DNA of 16,281 nt from contig QAXH01005258.1 in NCBI GenBank assembly GCA_004335635.1, positions 2,105 through 18,385 on the forward strand, in the 5' to 3' direction. Positions 1-9,633 of this stretch are shown here, in pieces. The translations under genes and the position numbers were made by a program. The notes below the pieces were generated by a model, which saw only the letters and a list, made by a program, of their open reading frames with translations, was not told the origin of the DNA and searched no databases. The DNA is from Chloromonas sp. AAM2 (lineage: Eukaryota > Chlorophyta > Chlorophyceae > Chlamydomonadales > Chlamydomonadaceae). Each line of letters opens with the position of its first letter. Within the stretch, counting starts at the first letter, position 1.

Positions 1-11
1 ACACACACACA
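1..11. repeat. CA dinucleotide tract at window edge
   Basis: An (AC)n run begins at the first base of the window, so its full length is unknown. Confidence 0.7.
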
Positions 12-821
12 TGTTTTGCTGACACACAATGGTTGCTGGCAGTATTACAGACCTATTCACACAGATTGTCCCAGGACTGGCAAACTTTTTTTTTTAAACT
101 TGGCGTCTGGCTAGTGTGCATGTTTACATGGCTGCTACAGTTCTTCTCGCTCATACCCGTGCAGGCGCAAAAGCTGGGGCTACTCTGGTGTCTCAGGCGC
201 CAGCTGCTATGCTGCAACTGCTGCTGCTCATGGTGGAGGACAACAAGTACAGCAGCAATTGTCATATGCAACTGCCTGCAATGCCAGTTTGGGCGGACGG
301 AGCTAGTGCTGGATAGATTTTCATTCAGCCACGCCTTCAGACTTGACGTTTTTGGACACACCTATGGAAGGTCGGAAAACTGGCCCCTTCTTATTAGATT
401 TTTCAACCACCTCAACATGACTGAGACCTTGTATTTGAGCTCCTTACACCGTCAGCATACAAGGGTCTGAGATACCCACTCCTGGACGGCTCCCTTTTCT
501 GAGTGTGCACAGCTTTCTTCCATTGCTGTTGCCAATTTGTTCAGTGACCAGTGAGACTAGCTGATGACACAATTGGACGTGTTGGGTCTTGTAATCTAGT
601 CATCCTTCGCCTGTCCTCTTCTCTGTGTCGTCTCTGTCGTCTCTCTCGTGTCATGTACAGCCCCCACGTGCAGCCTCACCCTTGCTGCTTGATCTGCATA
701 CATCTGTAGTACAATTGAGTTCTCTCCTTCCACGTGATCCCAGCCACAGCTTAGAACATCACAGTCCTAGATCAGCAAACAGCTAGTAGTGTAGTCTACT
801 CGCAGAGTCTAGTGCCAGCCT

Positions 822-1165
822 CTCACATCGGCTAAAGCCGATCACCCACAGGCCTACAAGACAGCAGCATCTGGCTCCTCCATTGACAGTGCCCTTGCCG
901 AGTGTTCGGCGCAGCCAGATGTGAGTGCGATGTTTGTGAGACCACTGCGGCAGCTTGGCTGGGGAGTGTGCATGGCTTGCAGAGTGCGCACACAGTGTTC
1001 ATGCAACAATGTCAACCAACCCTGCCTTGCAAGTGCAGGAGGAGTTGACCACCACCATTACTATCCAGGTGTGTCGCAATCCTCTTCACATGTTGGAATC
1101 CCTCACCTCATGTGACTCTCAGATCGGCTACAGCCAATCACCCGTAGGCCTGCAAGACCGCAGCA
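822..1165 (+). repeat. Imperfect 48-bp direct repeat pair
   Basis: Positions 822-869 and 1118-1165 align without gaps at about 41 of 48 bases by my count. Both copies carry an ATCGGCTA-like core, then a CAG|GCC or TAG|GCC that looks like a plus-strand splice acceptor, then a CAAGAC-GCAGCA tail. The copies start 296 bp apart. They may be a degenerate duplication of an exon start or a noncoding repeat; I cannot tell which. Confidence 0.6.
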
Positions 1166-1490
1166 GCCACGGCTCAGAATTTCGAGTTTCATTGCGATGC
1201 TAGCAGTTAATCGCCTACAGGTTTAACTGCAAGGGGACTGACCCCCAATGGTGGGTCTGTTAACCAACGTTATTGGGAGATACAGTCAAGCGGCAAGCAC
1301 TCGATCTTCACTTGCCTGCTCTAGTCATTGGGTTGCGGATCATTGGCTTCGTCTAGTGCAGCATCCGCAGCCGCGCCCTCAGCGTGATTGTTTTGTCAAG
1401 GTTGAGATATGTGCTGCCACCTCGCCTGCCATGCTCACCAGCCAACACGCATCCATTACAGGGACAACAGGTGGCTAACGAGGCAAACAG

Positions 1491-1943
1491 CAGCTCTGTA
1501 TTATCATGTGCAATGCTGTGCCGGTTCTAGAGGTACGGGACAGCTGCATTGCAAGCACCTTGTCAGATGTCCTGCCACAGCCTGGTGCCCCTGTGCCACC
1601 ATTCATAGGTATCGCAGCCAAAAGCGAAACCTGCCAAACCCTCCATGCGCAGCGCCACCCATCAGAGTAAAGAAGTAATGGCAGTCAGCAATGGCAGCAA
1701 GCGACAGGCTGTGAGCACTGTCCGCCGATCGCTCTACGCAATGGTGAGGACTGCGACAGCTTTTCCCTGCATGCCTTAGGTTGCAAGTGCCTGAAGCCAG
1801 ATTTTTGGGTTAGGGTTAGGGCTATGACACGTCCGTGTGCAAACAGATATGATGTCAAGCTCCAAGAATGGCACGTCGACCAGTATTTTCTGAGACTAGA
1901 CCAGTACAGCGGCAAGCAATCTCTCATGCCTACACAAGCTTGA
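1491..1943 (+). CDS. Possible terminal exons of an unrecognised gene
   Basis: This is a weak candidate. One open segment runs from about 1491 to a GTAAAG donor at 1667. A second segment starts after CAAACAG at 1847 and ends at TGA 1941-1943. The junction is in phase: two bases, then one. The last 31 residues begin YDVKLQEWHV and end in MPTQA, and look less like random translation than the surrounding Cys/His-rich frames. No homolog comes to mind. The 5' side is unresolved: the nearest upstream donor-like site would give a 20-bp intron, which is not credible. If real, the gene is on the plus strand and converges on the amylase gene. It may be chance. Confidence 0.22.
1806..1823 (+). repeat. 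Short telomere-like GGGTTA tract
   Basis: The sequence reads TTTTTGGG, then TTAGGG twice in succession. This is only about 18 bp and lies inside the window, so it is not a telomere. Most green-algal telomeres are TTTAGGG or TTTTAGGG; the human-type TTAGGG unit is less usual. Chance is the likeliest explanation. Confidence 0.4.
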
Positions 1944-1949
1944 GCTTGT

Positions 1950-1954
1950 TTACA
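1950..1954 (-). terminator. Candidate TGTAA polyadenylation signal for amylase gene
   Basis: TGTAA is the usual polyadenylation signal in Chlorophyceae. This minus-strand copy lies about 600 nt past the amylase stop codon, a plausible 3' UTR length for these algae. A five-base motif is frequent by chance, so the assignment is tentative. Confidence 0.25.
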
Positions 1955-2212
1955 GCTCAGCCACAAAGACGCACTTTCTTCAGGTCAGCCATCACACAAA
2001 CTACGGCTATCCGACACTACAAGGTTCCAGCAATAACGTATCATCACCGTGCTTAGCACCCTTCTCTCCAGAACGTTTATGTATAGAACCAGCTCCCTTC
2101 CGTTTCAATACCAATCAAGCGACCATTCATTGTACAGCGGCCGAGCCAGAGACTGGCTTGCTGTAGCGATGAACTCACTGATGGAGCACACTCAAAAAGT
2201 ATCCCTGTCAAC

Positions 2213-2227
2213 CACACACACACACAC
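2213..2227. repeat. CA microsatellite
   Basis: A perfect (CA)7 run followed by C, downstream of the amylase gene. It is a simple repeat with no visible function. Confidence 0.8.
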
Positions 2228-2540
2228 GTTGATATGTGCCATATGTGCAAGCAAGCGGTTCACAGCATATGCTACTGTTGTGCGCTCGTCTGCACTACTG
2301 GCCTCAGCAAGTCCTGGTCCGTTGATGAAACCAGCATCCTCTCTTGCACCAGAAAAGGCGTGAGGCCTTTCTTAGGCCTGTGATTTCAGACCACAAGCAG
2401 TTCTGTCCAGCTGAACCTGCTACTGCAGCCACGGTATCACATACGGGACTGCACATTGGGGCAGCTATTCCAAACCACATGATTGCAGTCAACGCTGACA
2501 GCTGGTGCCGATGGGGCGGCGCCTAAGCTGTCCCAAACCT

Positions 2541-2562
2541 CATCGTTTCAACATCGTTTCAA
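2541..2562. repeat. Tandem 11-bp duplication over amylase stop codon
   Basis: The unit CATCGTTTCAA occurs twice back to back. On the minus strand the second unit carries the TGA stop of the amylase gene (2559-2561), and the tandem copy lies just downstream in the 3' UTR. It looks like a recent slippage event that leaves the protein unchanged. Confidence 0.75.
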
Positions 2563-5500
2563 ACAGACCACACAGCGAAGTTGGGGCCTGAGGCCACCAG
2601 CTTCACCTCGCCTTGCAGGCGCACGCCGCTGCTGTTGGGAGACCAATCGCCCGAGCCAATTTTCATGGCGATCTTGTCATCAATGGTCGCTGCATACACG
2701 TCTGCAGTCGCCTTGCGCACAGTCACCTTGGACCTGTGCAACAGGGAGCAACAAAACCAGGAATCCTTGAAACTTATGTACACCATGGACACGACCAGGG
2801 CAGAAAATTACAGGATCATGCGTGGACGGCAGTGGCAAATGCATTGTTGCCATTCCACTTGATCAACTTTGCGATTGATGAAGTTTTCGTCTGTCCCTGA
2901 GTTGCTGCGGGGCATAGCCCTTGTGCGCCTTGCGCGCACCAACGCGGTGGGTGTGCAATCACAACAATCACATCAAGATGCAGACTAAAGTCAGACTAAA
3001 GTCAAGTCAAGTGCCAAGACTGTGTTTCCCGCAGCTTCTTACCTAGAGTGGATGCCCTGCTTCTTGCGCAGCTCACACAAAGTGATGATGGTCTTCCGCA
3101 AGCCGTCCTTCTCCTGGTAGAGATGGTCCCAAAAGACGCATGGTGTGCCTACAAGCACGTGGATACATTTCGCACATGGTCAGTGTGCCAGCACACAGAC
3201 CAAAGCTGGCAGCGATCATATGAACAACATCTGGTTGTAATCATCAGGAGCAGCTTGAGCAGCACAGTGCCTGTCAAGCAGACGAAAGCAGCAAAAAGGA
3301 CGCATCCCAGCACACTAACACATTTCCACCGAAATGCATGTGATGTCGTCATTTAAGATGCATTGAGTGGCATGCGAACGCCCAGTGGTCACATCCACAT
3401 GCCAGGCACATGCCATGCTCACCCGGGTGTGTCATGATATATGCATAGCCCTCGCCCAGGTGCCTGCTGGGGAACGGCCAGTGATTGAGCGTGGATCCCG
3501 TGTCATGGTTGTCAATGAAGGTGATGCCACGCGATGGCCACATGCCAATGACACCCGATGGCCGCCCCTGGCTGTCGCTGAGGCGCCAGTACTCGCGGCG
3601 GCTGACTGCCTCCTGCAAGATGCCCTTCGTCGTGAAGTCAAACGCAGCCGACGTGCCGCCTGTGTTGTCGCACCAATTGATGGTGCGCTGCCTGCAGACA
3701 CACAGGACAGACAAACCAGCAAGGAGGTTGGGCATAAACCACCATCCTGCAGCCCTTTTTGCTCCACAAACAGACATGCTACAATAATCTGGACGCTGCA
3801 CCACCTTGCTTGCTATCAAGAGCTGACGTAAAACATGTGGTTATAGAGTGCCTGGGCATCACACTGGCTCAGACATCCAGTACACTGCACACACATGTGT
3901 GTTACTTCATGTTCACCAAGTTCGTGATCTGTTGCCTGGCTTTGCTGCCCTGGTAAGCGCACGCACCTGTGTGTATCCTGGTTGTAGTTGAGCACTCCAT
4001 CCGTGTAATCGCAAGCGTCCCAGTACTCGCCAAAGGACATGGCAGGCACTGTCTCGTCCACATACTGCTTGCAGAACTGACCGGGGTAGCCACGCACAAA
4101 GTCAAAGCGCCAACCATCGTAGCCAATGCTCTGTCGTAGCCACTTCATCCAGTTCACGATGTCGTTGCGAACACGCTCCTGGAATGGTACAGCCATGCGT
4201 ACAGGGCATGTTGGAAGGTCAGTCAAGCCGGAGACCTCTGGGGCTAAGAGCAAAGCATGATACAAGCAGCATCCGCCCCATCCATGTGGACAGAAAGCGG
4301 GGGCCCAGGCCGCGTGTAGAGGCTCAGTGGCTAATTGCAGCTGAGCGCACCTGTGAATGATCCACGTTGGGTGCAGCGGCGTAGTCATCGCCTTGCTTAG
4401 CGTGACCCCGGCCACCATACGCGGGGTTGTTGGAACAGATGGCTGTTGCATCCCACGCCAGTCGGCCACCGAACTTGTTCCACTTGCCATCCGGACCCTG
4501 AAATGGCAGCAAAGTAATGCATTTAGCCCAGCCAGCTCAGCTCAATTGCAACGTGCACAGGTGGACTCGTCCTTAATCAAATGCCAAGAACAAGGCCAAC
4601 GGCAGAAGGGCTTGCAAAATTTCTAGCCCAGTCACTGGCCCTACACCTCAGCTACACTGTAAAGCAATCCACATGCTTCTGCCTGACCTTTCCACATAAT
4701 TGCCCCGACAACGGCCAACGTCTCAACGCCCACCTGTTGACTCGCACAGCGATGGTTGACCACAATGTCGGCAATGACCTTGATGCCATGGTCATGGAAC
4801 ACAGAGATCAGGTCTCGCAGCTCGGACTCGCTTCCATACCGCGAGTTCAGATCGTACAGATCACGTGGCAGGTAGCCCTGTGGTACGACATCAGTACAAA
4901 CAGGGACTCGCTCGTATCAGTCACCAGTTGCAAGAACGGCCAAGCCACTTTGGAAATGGTCGAGCTGGCAACAACAACAATGCAGATGTCTGAATATGAC
5001 TACTGCCCATGCTTCAAAGGACACTGCACTTGAAATAACTCTACAAAGCGGCAAATGCTGCTGGCTGAAGACTCTGCACATATACGAAGAATTGCATCAC
5101 GCCCCATGGCACTGCAAAGGTTGGCACGTGTTGTGCATCATACCTGTTCACTGACGCTGTCGCTTGGTGGCGGTAACCAGATGGATGTAAAGCCTATGCT
5201 GGCCAGCTCCTTGACCTTGCCCATCATGCTCTTGTAGTAGTTATGCTTCCAAGACTCCCAGTTGAAGCCCTGCACCAGAGTGCGCAAGGAACAAAAGACG
5301 ACACATCCAAAGTCTGTACTTGTGCTCACAGTGTCCATTGGTGCACTGCAGCAAACCGCCTGCAGTCATAAGTGGTACTCAAAGGTTGCACCTATGTGAT
5401 TAGCGTTGCCATGGAGGAGGCGATGCAATGACACTCAACATAACTAACTGCAATGATTGAGCCTGCCTGATGCCTGTGTCGCATCAGAATTGTGAGCTGC

Positions 5501-7094
5501 CTGCTACCTGACGCAGATCTGAGGCCACCGGACTGCTGTGAGCGAAAACTGGTCCAGAGCGACTATGGCATCATGAGGAGCGTGTGCATTTCAGACGCGA
5601 TCACCTGCAGCAGGATCTCGTGGCCATCTCCAGCTCCGGGCCCGGACCCTGCTGCCATCATGCGGGGAGGCTTAAGTGTCTCCATGACCTTGGCAGTCAC
5701 GTTAGCAGGTGTTGGCTCTGCCTCTGGCTCCGCTGCAAGAGCGCGGCGAGACACCAGCAGGGCCTCCATAGCACTCATCTTGCGCTCAAGCACTGCAGCC
5801 GCTTCCACACGCGCTGTCTCCTTGGCTGCCAGCTGACCGTCGTCTGCGCCCTTGTTCTTAAGTGCCAGAATCTCCCGTTCGCGTGCTACCAGGTTGGCAG
5901 CTGCCTGGGCCATCTCGGCAGCTGTGAGCTCCAGGGACTGCACCTCACTCTGGGCAGCAGCCCCGTTGAGGTTGGACAGGGGCCTAAGTCGCTCAACCTC
6001 TGCAGCTGCGACAATACCGTAGATGGCTGGCCGACCACTCCTGTTGCTGGCACCGGTCATGCCCATGATCATGTCTTGGACCTCCTGGAAATTTTCTCTG
6101 GGGATCTGCAGCCACAAGCATTGCCGAACAGCTTGTGTACAGACGCAGCTTCCAGCGACTGCCTCATCCAGAATATCGGCATGGTGAGCTGCTAGCCTCG
6201 TGCAGATGCGTTCTTCACAGAACCCATGTAATTCATGCACTGTTCAGCAGTTGCCAGGAAGCTATCCAGGAAGCTCAGTTACTTGTGCCGTTACGTTTGC
6301 ACCTGGCTTGGCGAAGCTATCATGGCGTAAAAGCCTATAACTATCATGTGTTTACCCACATGCTGTCCACTACAACAAGTTTCAAAGCAAACAGCAGAAC
6401 CATCAAGCAATAGCAGGACCATCAAACAATCTCGCACCTTTGTGCCCTTTGACGATTGCATCCGAAAGACGTCTAGTACCCGGCCATCATCACTGGTGAT
6501 GGATGCAGATACAACTTTGAAGCCTGCCGTTGTGAATGCCCCTGAAAGACTCATCAATAAGTGAGGCTGATCCTTGCCCTCAACAGTGATGACTGTACAT
6601 TCGGAGTCGCTCTCATTGTCAATGATGACTTGCAGGTTATCCTGCTGATCCACAGCGTCAGCAGCTGTAGCCAGCATGACCACCTGACGTCGCTGCATGC
6701 ATGCCATAGTACAGAACATAGTTTGATGACTACTAGTCCATGCTGGATGATATACATGATGATTCCTGCTGCTGTGCCCGTGCTGCGTTTGGGCAGCTGT
6801 CGCGTCTGAGTAATGGAAACATGCTTTGCCTCGTACCTCAAGGACGGGCTTGCGAGATACAGAACACACCGCTACGCGGGCTAGCGTAGGTGTAGAGTGC
6901 CGGATGCCGGAGAACCCAGTTACAAACTTAGGTGGCGGCCGCAGGGGCGGAGGAACGAGTCGCTGGGCCACCTGAAGGTGGAGCAATCTGTGGGGCGCAG
7001 ACGCCCCGAGCCCAGCACGCATTGGGGCGCTGGCTGCTGGGTCGGGCCTTCTGCTGGGCCTGCGGGTGAACACACCAGGCGTGTTCATCTGCAT
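2559..7094 (-). CDS. ACT-domain alpha-amylase fusion, plastid-type, ten exons
   Basis: This is an endo-acting alpha-1,4-glucan hydrolase (GH13, plant-type alpha-amylase) with an N-terminal ACT domain. Exons, 5' to 3': 7094-6837, 6683-6438, 6105-5605, 5269-5144, 4877-4734, 4497-4351, 4178-3967, 3691-3423, 3148-3043, 2733-2559. All introns are GT-AG and every junction is in phase, giving 727 aa. Residues 1-86 are rich in Arg/Ser/Pro/Ala with a VAVCS-like site, as in a chloroplast transit peptide. The ACT domain spans about 115-190, and an Ala/Glu-rich helical linker about 205-325. GH13 starts at GFNWES (336). Its signature regions are intact: DIVVNH (414-419), GWRFDF with nucleophile D500, FGEYWDA with acid/base E525, and FIDNHD with D608. 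A C-terminal beta domain (671-727) contains GDWSPN and GPNFAVW. The start is the first ATG after an in-frame TAG. The enzyme identity is firm; plastid location and regulation by the ACT domain are inferred. Confidence 0.93.
2981..3011. repeat. Small tandem duplications in the last amylase intron
   Basis: CAGACTAAAGT occurs twice in tandem (2981-3002), followed directly by CAAGT twice. The tract lies just past the donor of the last intron of the amylase gene. It looks like replication slippage and has no visible function. Confidence 0.7.
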
Positions 7095-8184
7095 AGGTTT
7101 TGCGTCATTCAGCCGCCGTTGCAGCTAACAGCTCATTGGCTGGCCATATGTTGCATGTCCATCGCGGACGAGACACCATCGGCATGCGCCATGTGGGCTG
7201 CTGTCGCTGGAAGCCTTATGCGTGGAAGAAACGCGACAGCGAAACAATGACGCAGTAATCTCATCAAAAGCAGAGGTGGCAAGACAAGAAACAAGGATCC
7301 ATGAAACAAAACTATACGCGCCAGTGCGCGCAGGCGATGCTGCGTTTGTCGGTCCACCATGCTCAAAGATCGTGACTGACTTGGTCCCTGCATGGAAAGC
7401 ATACCTGCTGCTGTCCTCGGCAGATGTGCGGAAGGGTTAGGCGATGTTATCTGAATAAACACCGCTTGGCGATAGCTCGACTCCCCCAAGAAGCCTTGCA
7501 GGTGCTACTGCTTTTGAACGCACACCGACTGCCGCCCAGACAAGCCTCTCGTTGATGCTTGTTGCATAACCAGCACCGTTGGCAGCAGTCTCAACGCAGG
7601 CAGGAGCAAGGTTTGATCGGGACGAAGCCGGAAATCTGACAACCTACCAGAGAACCGGACAACCCTAACCGACCAAGCTCACCAACCTTGGTGCCTTGTT
7701 TGGTCAACTGGCCATTTTTATTTTGGCTGATCATTGTCCATGTTTCATGTGCATGTGTCATGTTCTAGCACAGGTTCAGACATACCCATGGGGTGCAGCT
7801 ATCGCTGAGCATTCGTCGTCGAATCGGATTCTGGAGCTCAACTGACTGCTGGCTCACTGGCTGCATTGTCCATTGGCCTGGCATAACGTGGCCGAAATAC
7901 GTTGCAAGTGGGATAGGCCTGCGTGCTTCCCATACTGATGGCGCACCATACCTGGTTCACATCAGCCCTGCTTTCAACAATTGGAATTGTCACCTCTTTT
8001 GGTATGTGAAGGCCATAGATGTGCCATACAACAAGTGTCGTGATTGATTCCAACCTGTAAGCTTCAGCCTGCAAGCTTGAGCCAACTGACAGCACACCTG
8101 AAGGAATTGCCATTGTTTGTCCATCTGTGTAGTGAAGAAATGCAAGAACAATGACGATAGCAACATCAGCAGCAACTGAAGGTT

Positions 8185-8216
8185 GCAGCAGCAGCAACAA
8201 CAACAAGAACAACAAC
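8185..8216 (+). repeat. CAG/CAA trinucleotide repeat
   Basis: Three to four CAG units run into CAA units, interrupted once by GAA. In one plus-strand frame it would read Ser/Asn-rich, and in the minus strand Leu/Cys-rich, but neither surrounding frame looks like a gene. It is probably a simple intergenic repeat. Confidence 0.65.
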
Positions 8217-8946
8217 GATAGCAAGTTGGTGACTGACTGTATTGTAACGCTCTGTGCTGCAGCTGGGGCGCAAACCACAATGAAGAATTATGACCAGCGC
8301 TGTGCAAGTCCGAATACAGCTGCCCATGCCGTTCCTCAACAGCCTGGCCACGCTGGTGGCATTTCCACTGGAGATTCTGACGCCTGCCTGGTCAAGCACT
8401 TCAAAGTGTGGCGATTCTGCCCCAGTGAGTGTTGCATGTTGATGATGGAAGTGTTCAAGGATTGCCTTGCTGTGAGTACACGCTGGGTCAGGCGCACTAA
8501 TGACCATACTGTATCATTTCACACATACCGTTGGCGACATGGGCGATGTGAACAAAGTGCGATGTAATTGGCATTTGATGCGAACACAGTGCCCATGGTG
8601 CTTAGCCTTCAGAACAATCCAATGCTGTGTTGGCTGACCTGCCCCACAAGCCTTGCTGATTGACAGGCATCTTGAGCATTTCCAGCAAAGTCCCGGCTCA
8701 TGCAGCTGATGACTGCTGGTTGAGGCAACCTTGGGTCTGGCACAGCTGTTGGTAAGGTGGGAGCTAGTCCCCTTCGTGAAAGCGTGAAGACCTCACAGCA
8801 ACAAGCAGACAGCATGTGCAGCTGCCCTCGCCTGCAGTCTGCAGTGCATGTGCGCCCTGCAGCATGGGTTTCCGGACCCGTTTAGATGACATGCATAAGC
8901 TGGTGAAGAAGGAAAGCCTACCCAGACATGCATACAATTGTAGAGA

Positions 8947-8951
8947 TTACA
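8947..8951 (-). terminator. Candidate TGTAA polyadenylation signal for DRC1
   Basis: A TGTAA on the minus strand about 680 nt past the DRC1 stop codon. The spacing resembles the candidate for the amylase gene. The motif is short and the call is tentative. Confidence 0.25.
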
Positions 8952-9633
8952 TCACCAGGGGCTGACATGCACCCGAGGTGAACGCCGGCAAGCCGTGCCT
9001 GAGATAAGCATGGATACCGCCCAGCAAAGAAAGGGGAGGCAAGACATGCACAACAGGTGGAGCACTCTAGCCTGCTAGGTTTCTCTATCAGAAAGGATCA
9101 GGATACTGGGAAAGCGTGTGGCCGTTGGAATCCCTCCCCTCTTGTGAATTGTGGACTGGGACAGGCGTAGCGCAGTGCACTTGCCACCTTGCACAGCTCA
9201 CAAGTGTTAGCGGCCCTTGCTTGATCTGAGCAGTGTTGAAGCTTCGCCCAACCTGCTGAGTGCAGACACATGACCCCTCAAGACCCAAGCAGACAAGTAA
9301 GCACGCCTCATATCTGTTTCTCTCTACATGACGCATTGGACATCACAACCGGTGCACACATGAGTTTGAAGCAAATGCCGACACTTGTAATCATAGCCAG
9401 TCATCTTGACGTACAAATGAGCGCCAGTTCTATCTATCTGTTCTATTGAGAGATTATAATTCTAGCTCAGTCCAACTGACTGTCGTTCATGGCCGCCTTG
9501 GTCCACATGTCCAGAGTTCACCAAGGCTGGTGTGTTCCAGGCAGTTCTCGCCCAGGCCTTTTTGGCATTGTTGTACAATCCAAAGATCCGAACGAATGCA
9601 CATGTTCACAGTCTCGACAAGGCAGCTCCCAAC

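Larger units (their letters stand above)
1..2558. other. Region without a recognised gene
   Basis: No stretch here resembles a protein family I know on either strand. It lies downstream of the amylase gene, so its right-hand part probably holds the amylase 3' UTR. It contains CA microsatellites, an imperfect 48-bp direct repeat, a short telomere-like tract, and one weak candidate for plus-strand terminal exons; these are listed separately. Open frames at 33-470 and 116-316 are rich in Cys, Leu and Gln because of CTG/CAG-rich sequence and were not accepted as genes. A small or rapidly evolving gene could have been missed. Confidence 0.6.
7095..9633. other. Intergenic region, no recognised gene
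   Basis: About 2.5 kb between the amylase start codon and the DRC1 stop codon, both on the minus strand. The left part must hold the amylase promoter and 5' UTR, and the right part the DRC1 3' UTR. I saw no protein family on either strand. A plus-strand frame open from 7129 to 7440 and a minus-strand frame at 7489-7133 overlap each other, have no recognisable domain, and were not accepted. No convincing TATA box or other core promoter element could be fixed by eye. A CAG/CAA repeat lies at 8185-8216. Confidence 0.6.

Noticed and set aside
33..470. A 145-aa plus-strand open frame
   Set aside because: The composition is dominated by Cys, Leu and Trp from CTG/TGC-rich DNA, another frame is open over the same bases, and no domain is evident.
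3367..3831. A 154-aa plus-strand open frame
   Set aside because: It is antisense to the amylase exon at 3691-3423, which encodes the catalytic FIDNHD region, and is a shadow of that exon.
5584..6195. A 203-aa plus-strand open frame
   Set aside because: It is antisense to the linker exon of the ACT-amylase gene. Its Cys/Leu/His-rich composition is typical of a shadow frame.
5563..7094. A separate ACT-domain gene upstream of the amylase gene
   Set aside because: The exon at 6105-5605 ends with HEILLQ at a donor in phase 0 with GFNWES. The amylase half has no start codon of its own that would give the conserved first strand.
7129..7440. A 103-codon open frame on the plus strand upstream of the amylase gene
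   Set aside because: It has no ATG near its start, no recognisable domain, and overlaps an equally long open frame on the other strand. Chance is as likely as a gene.
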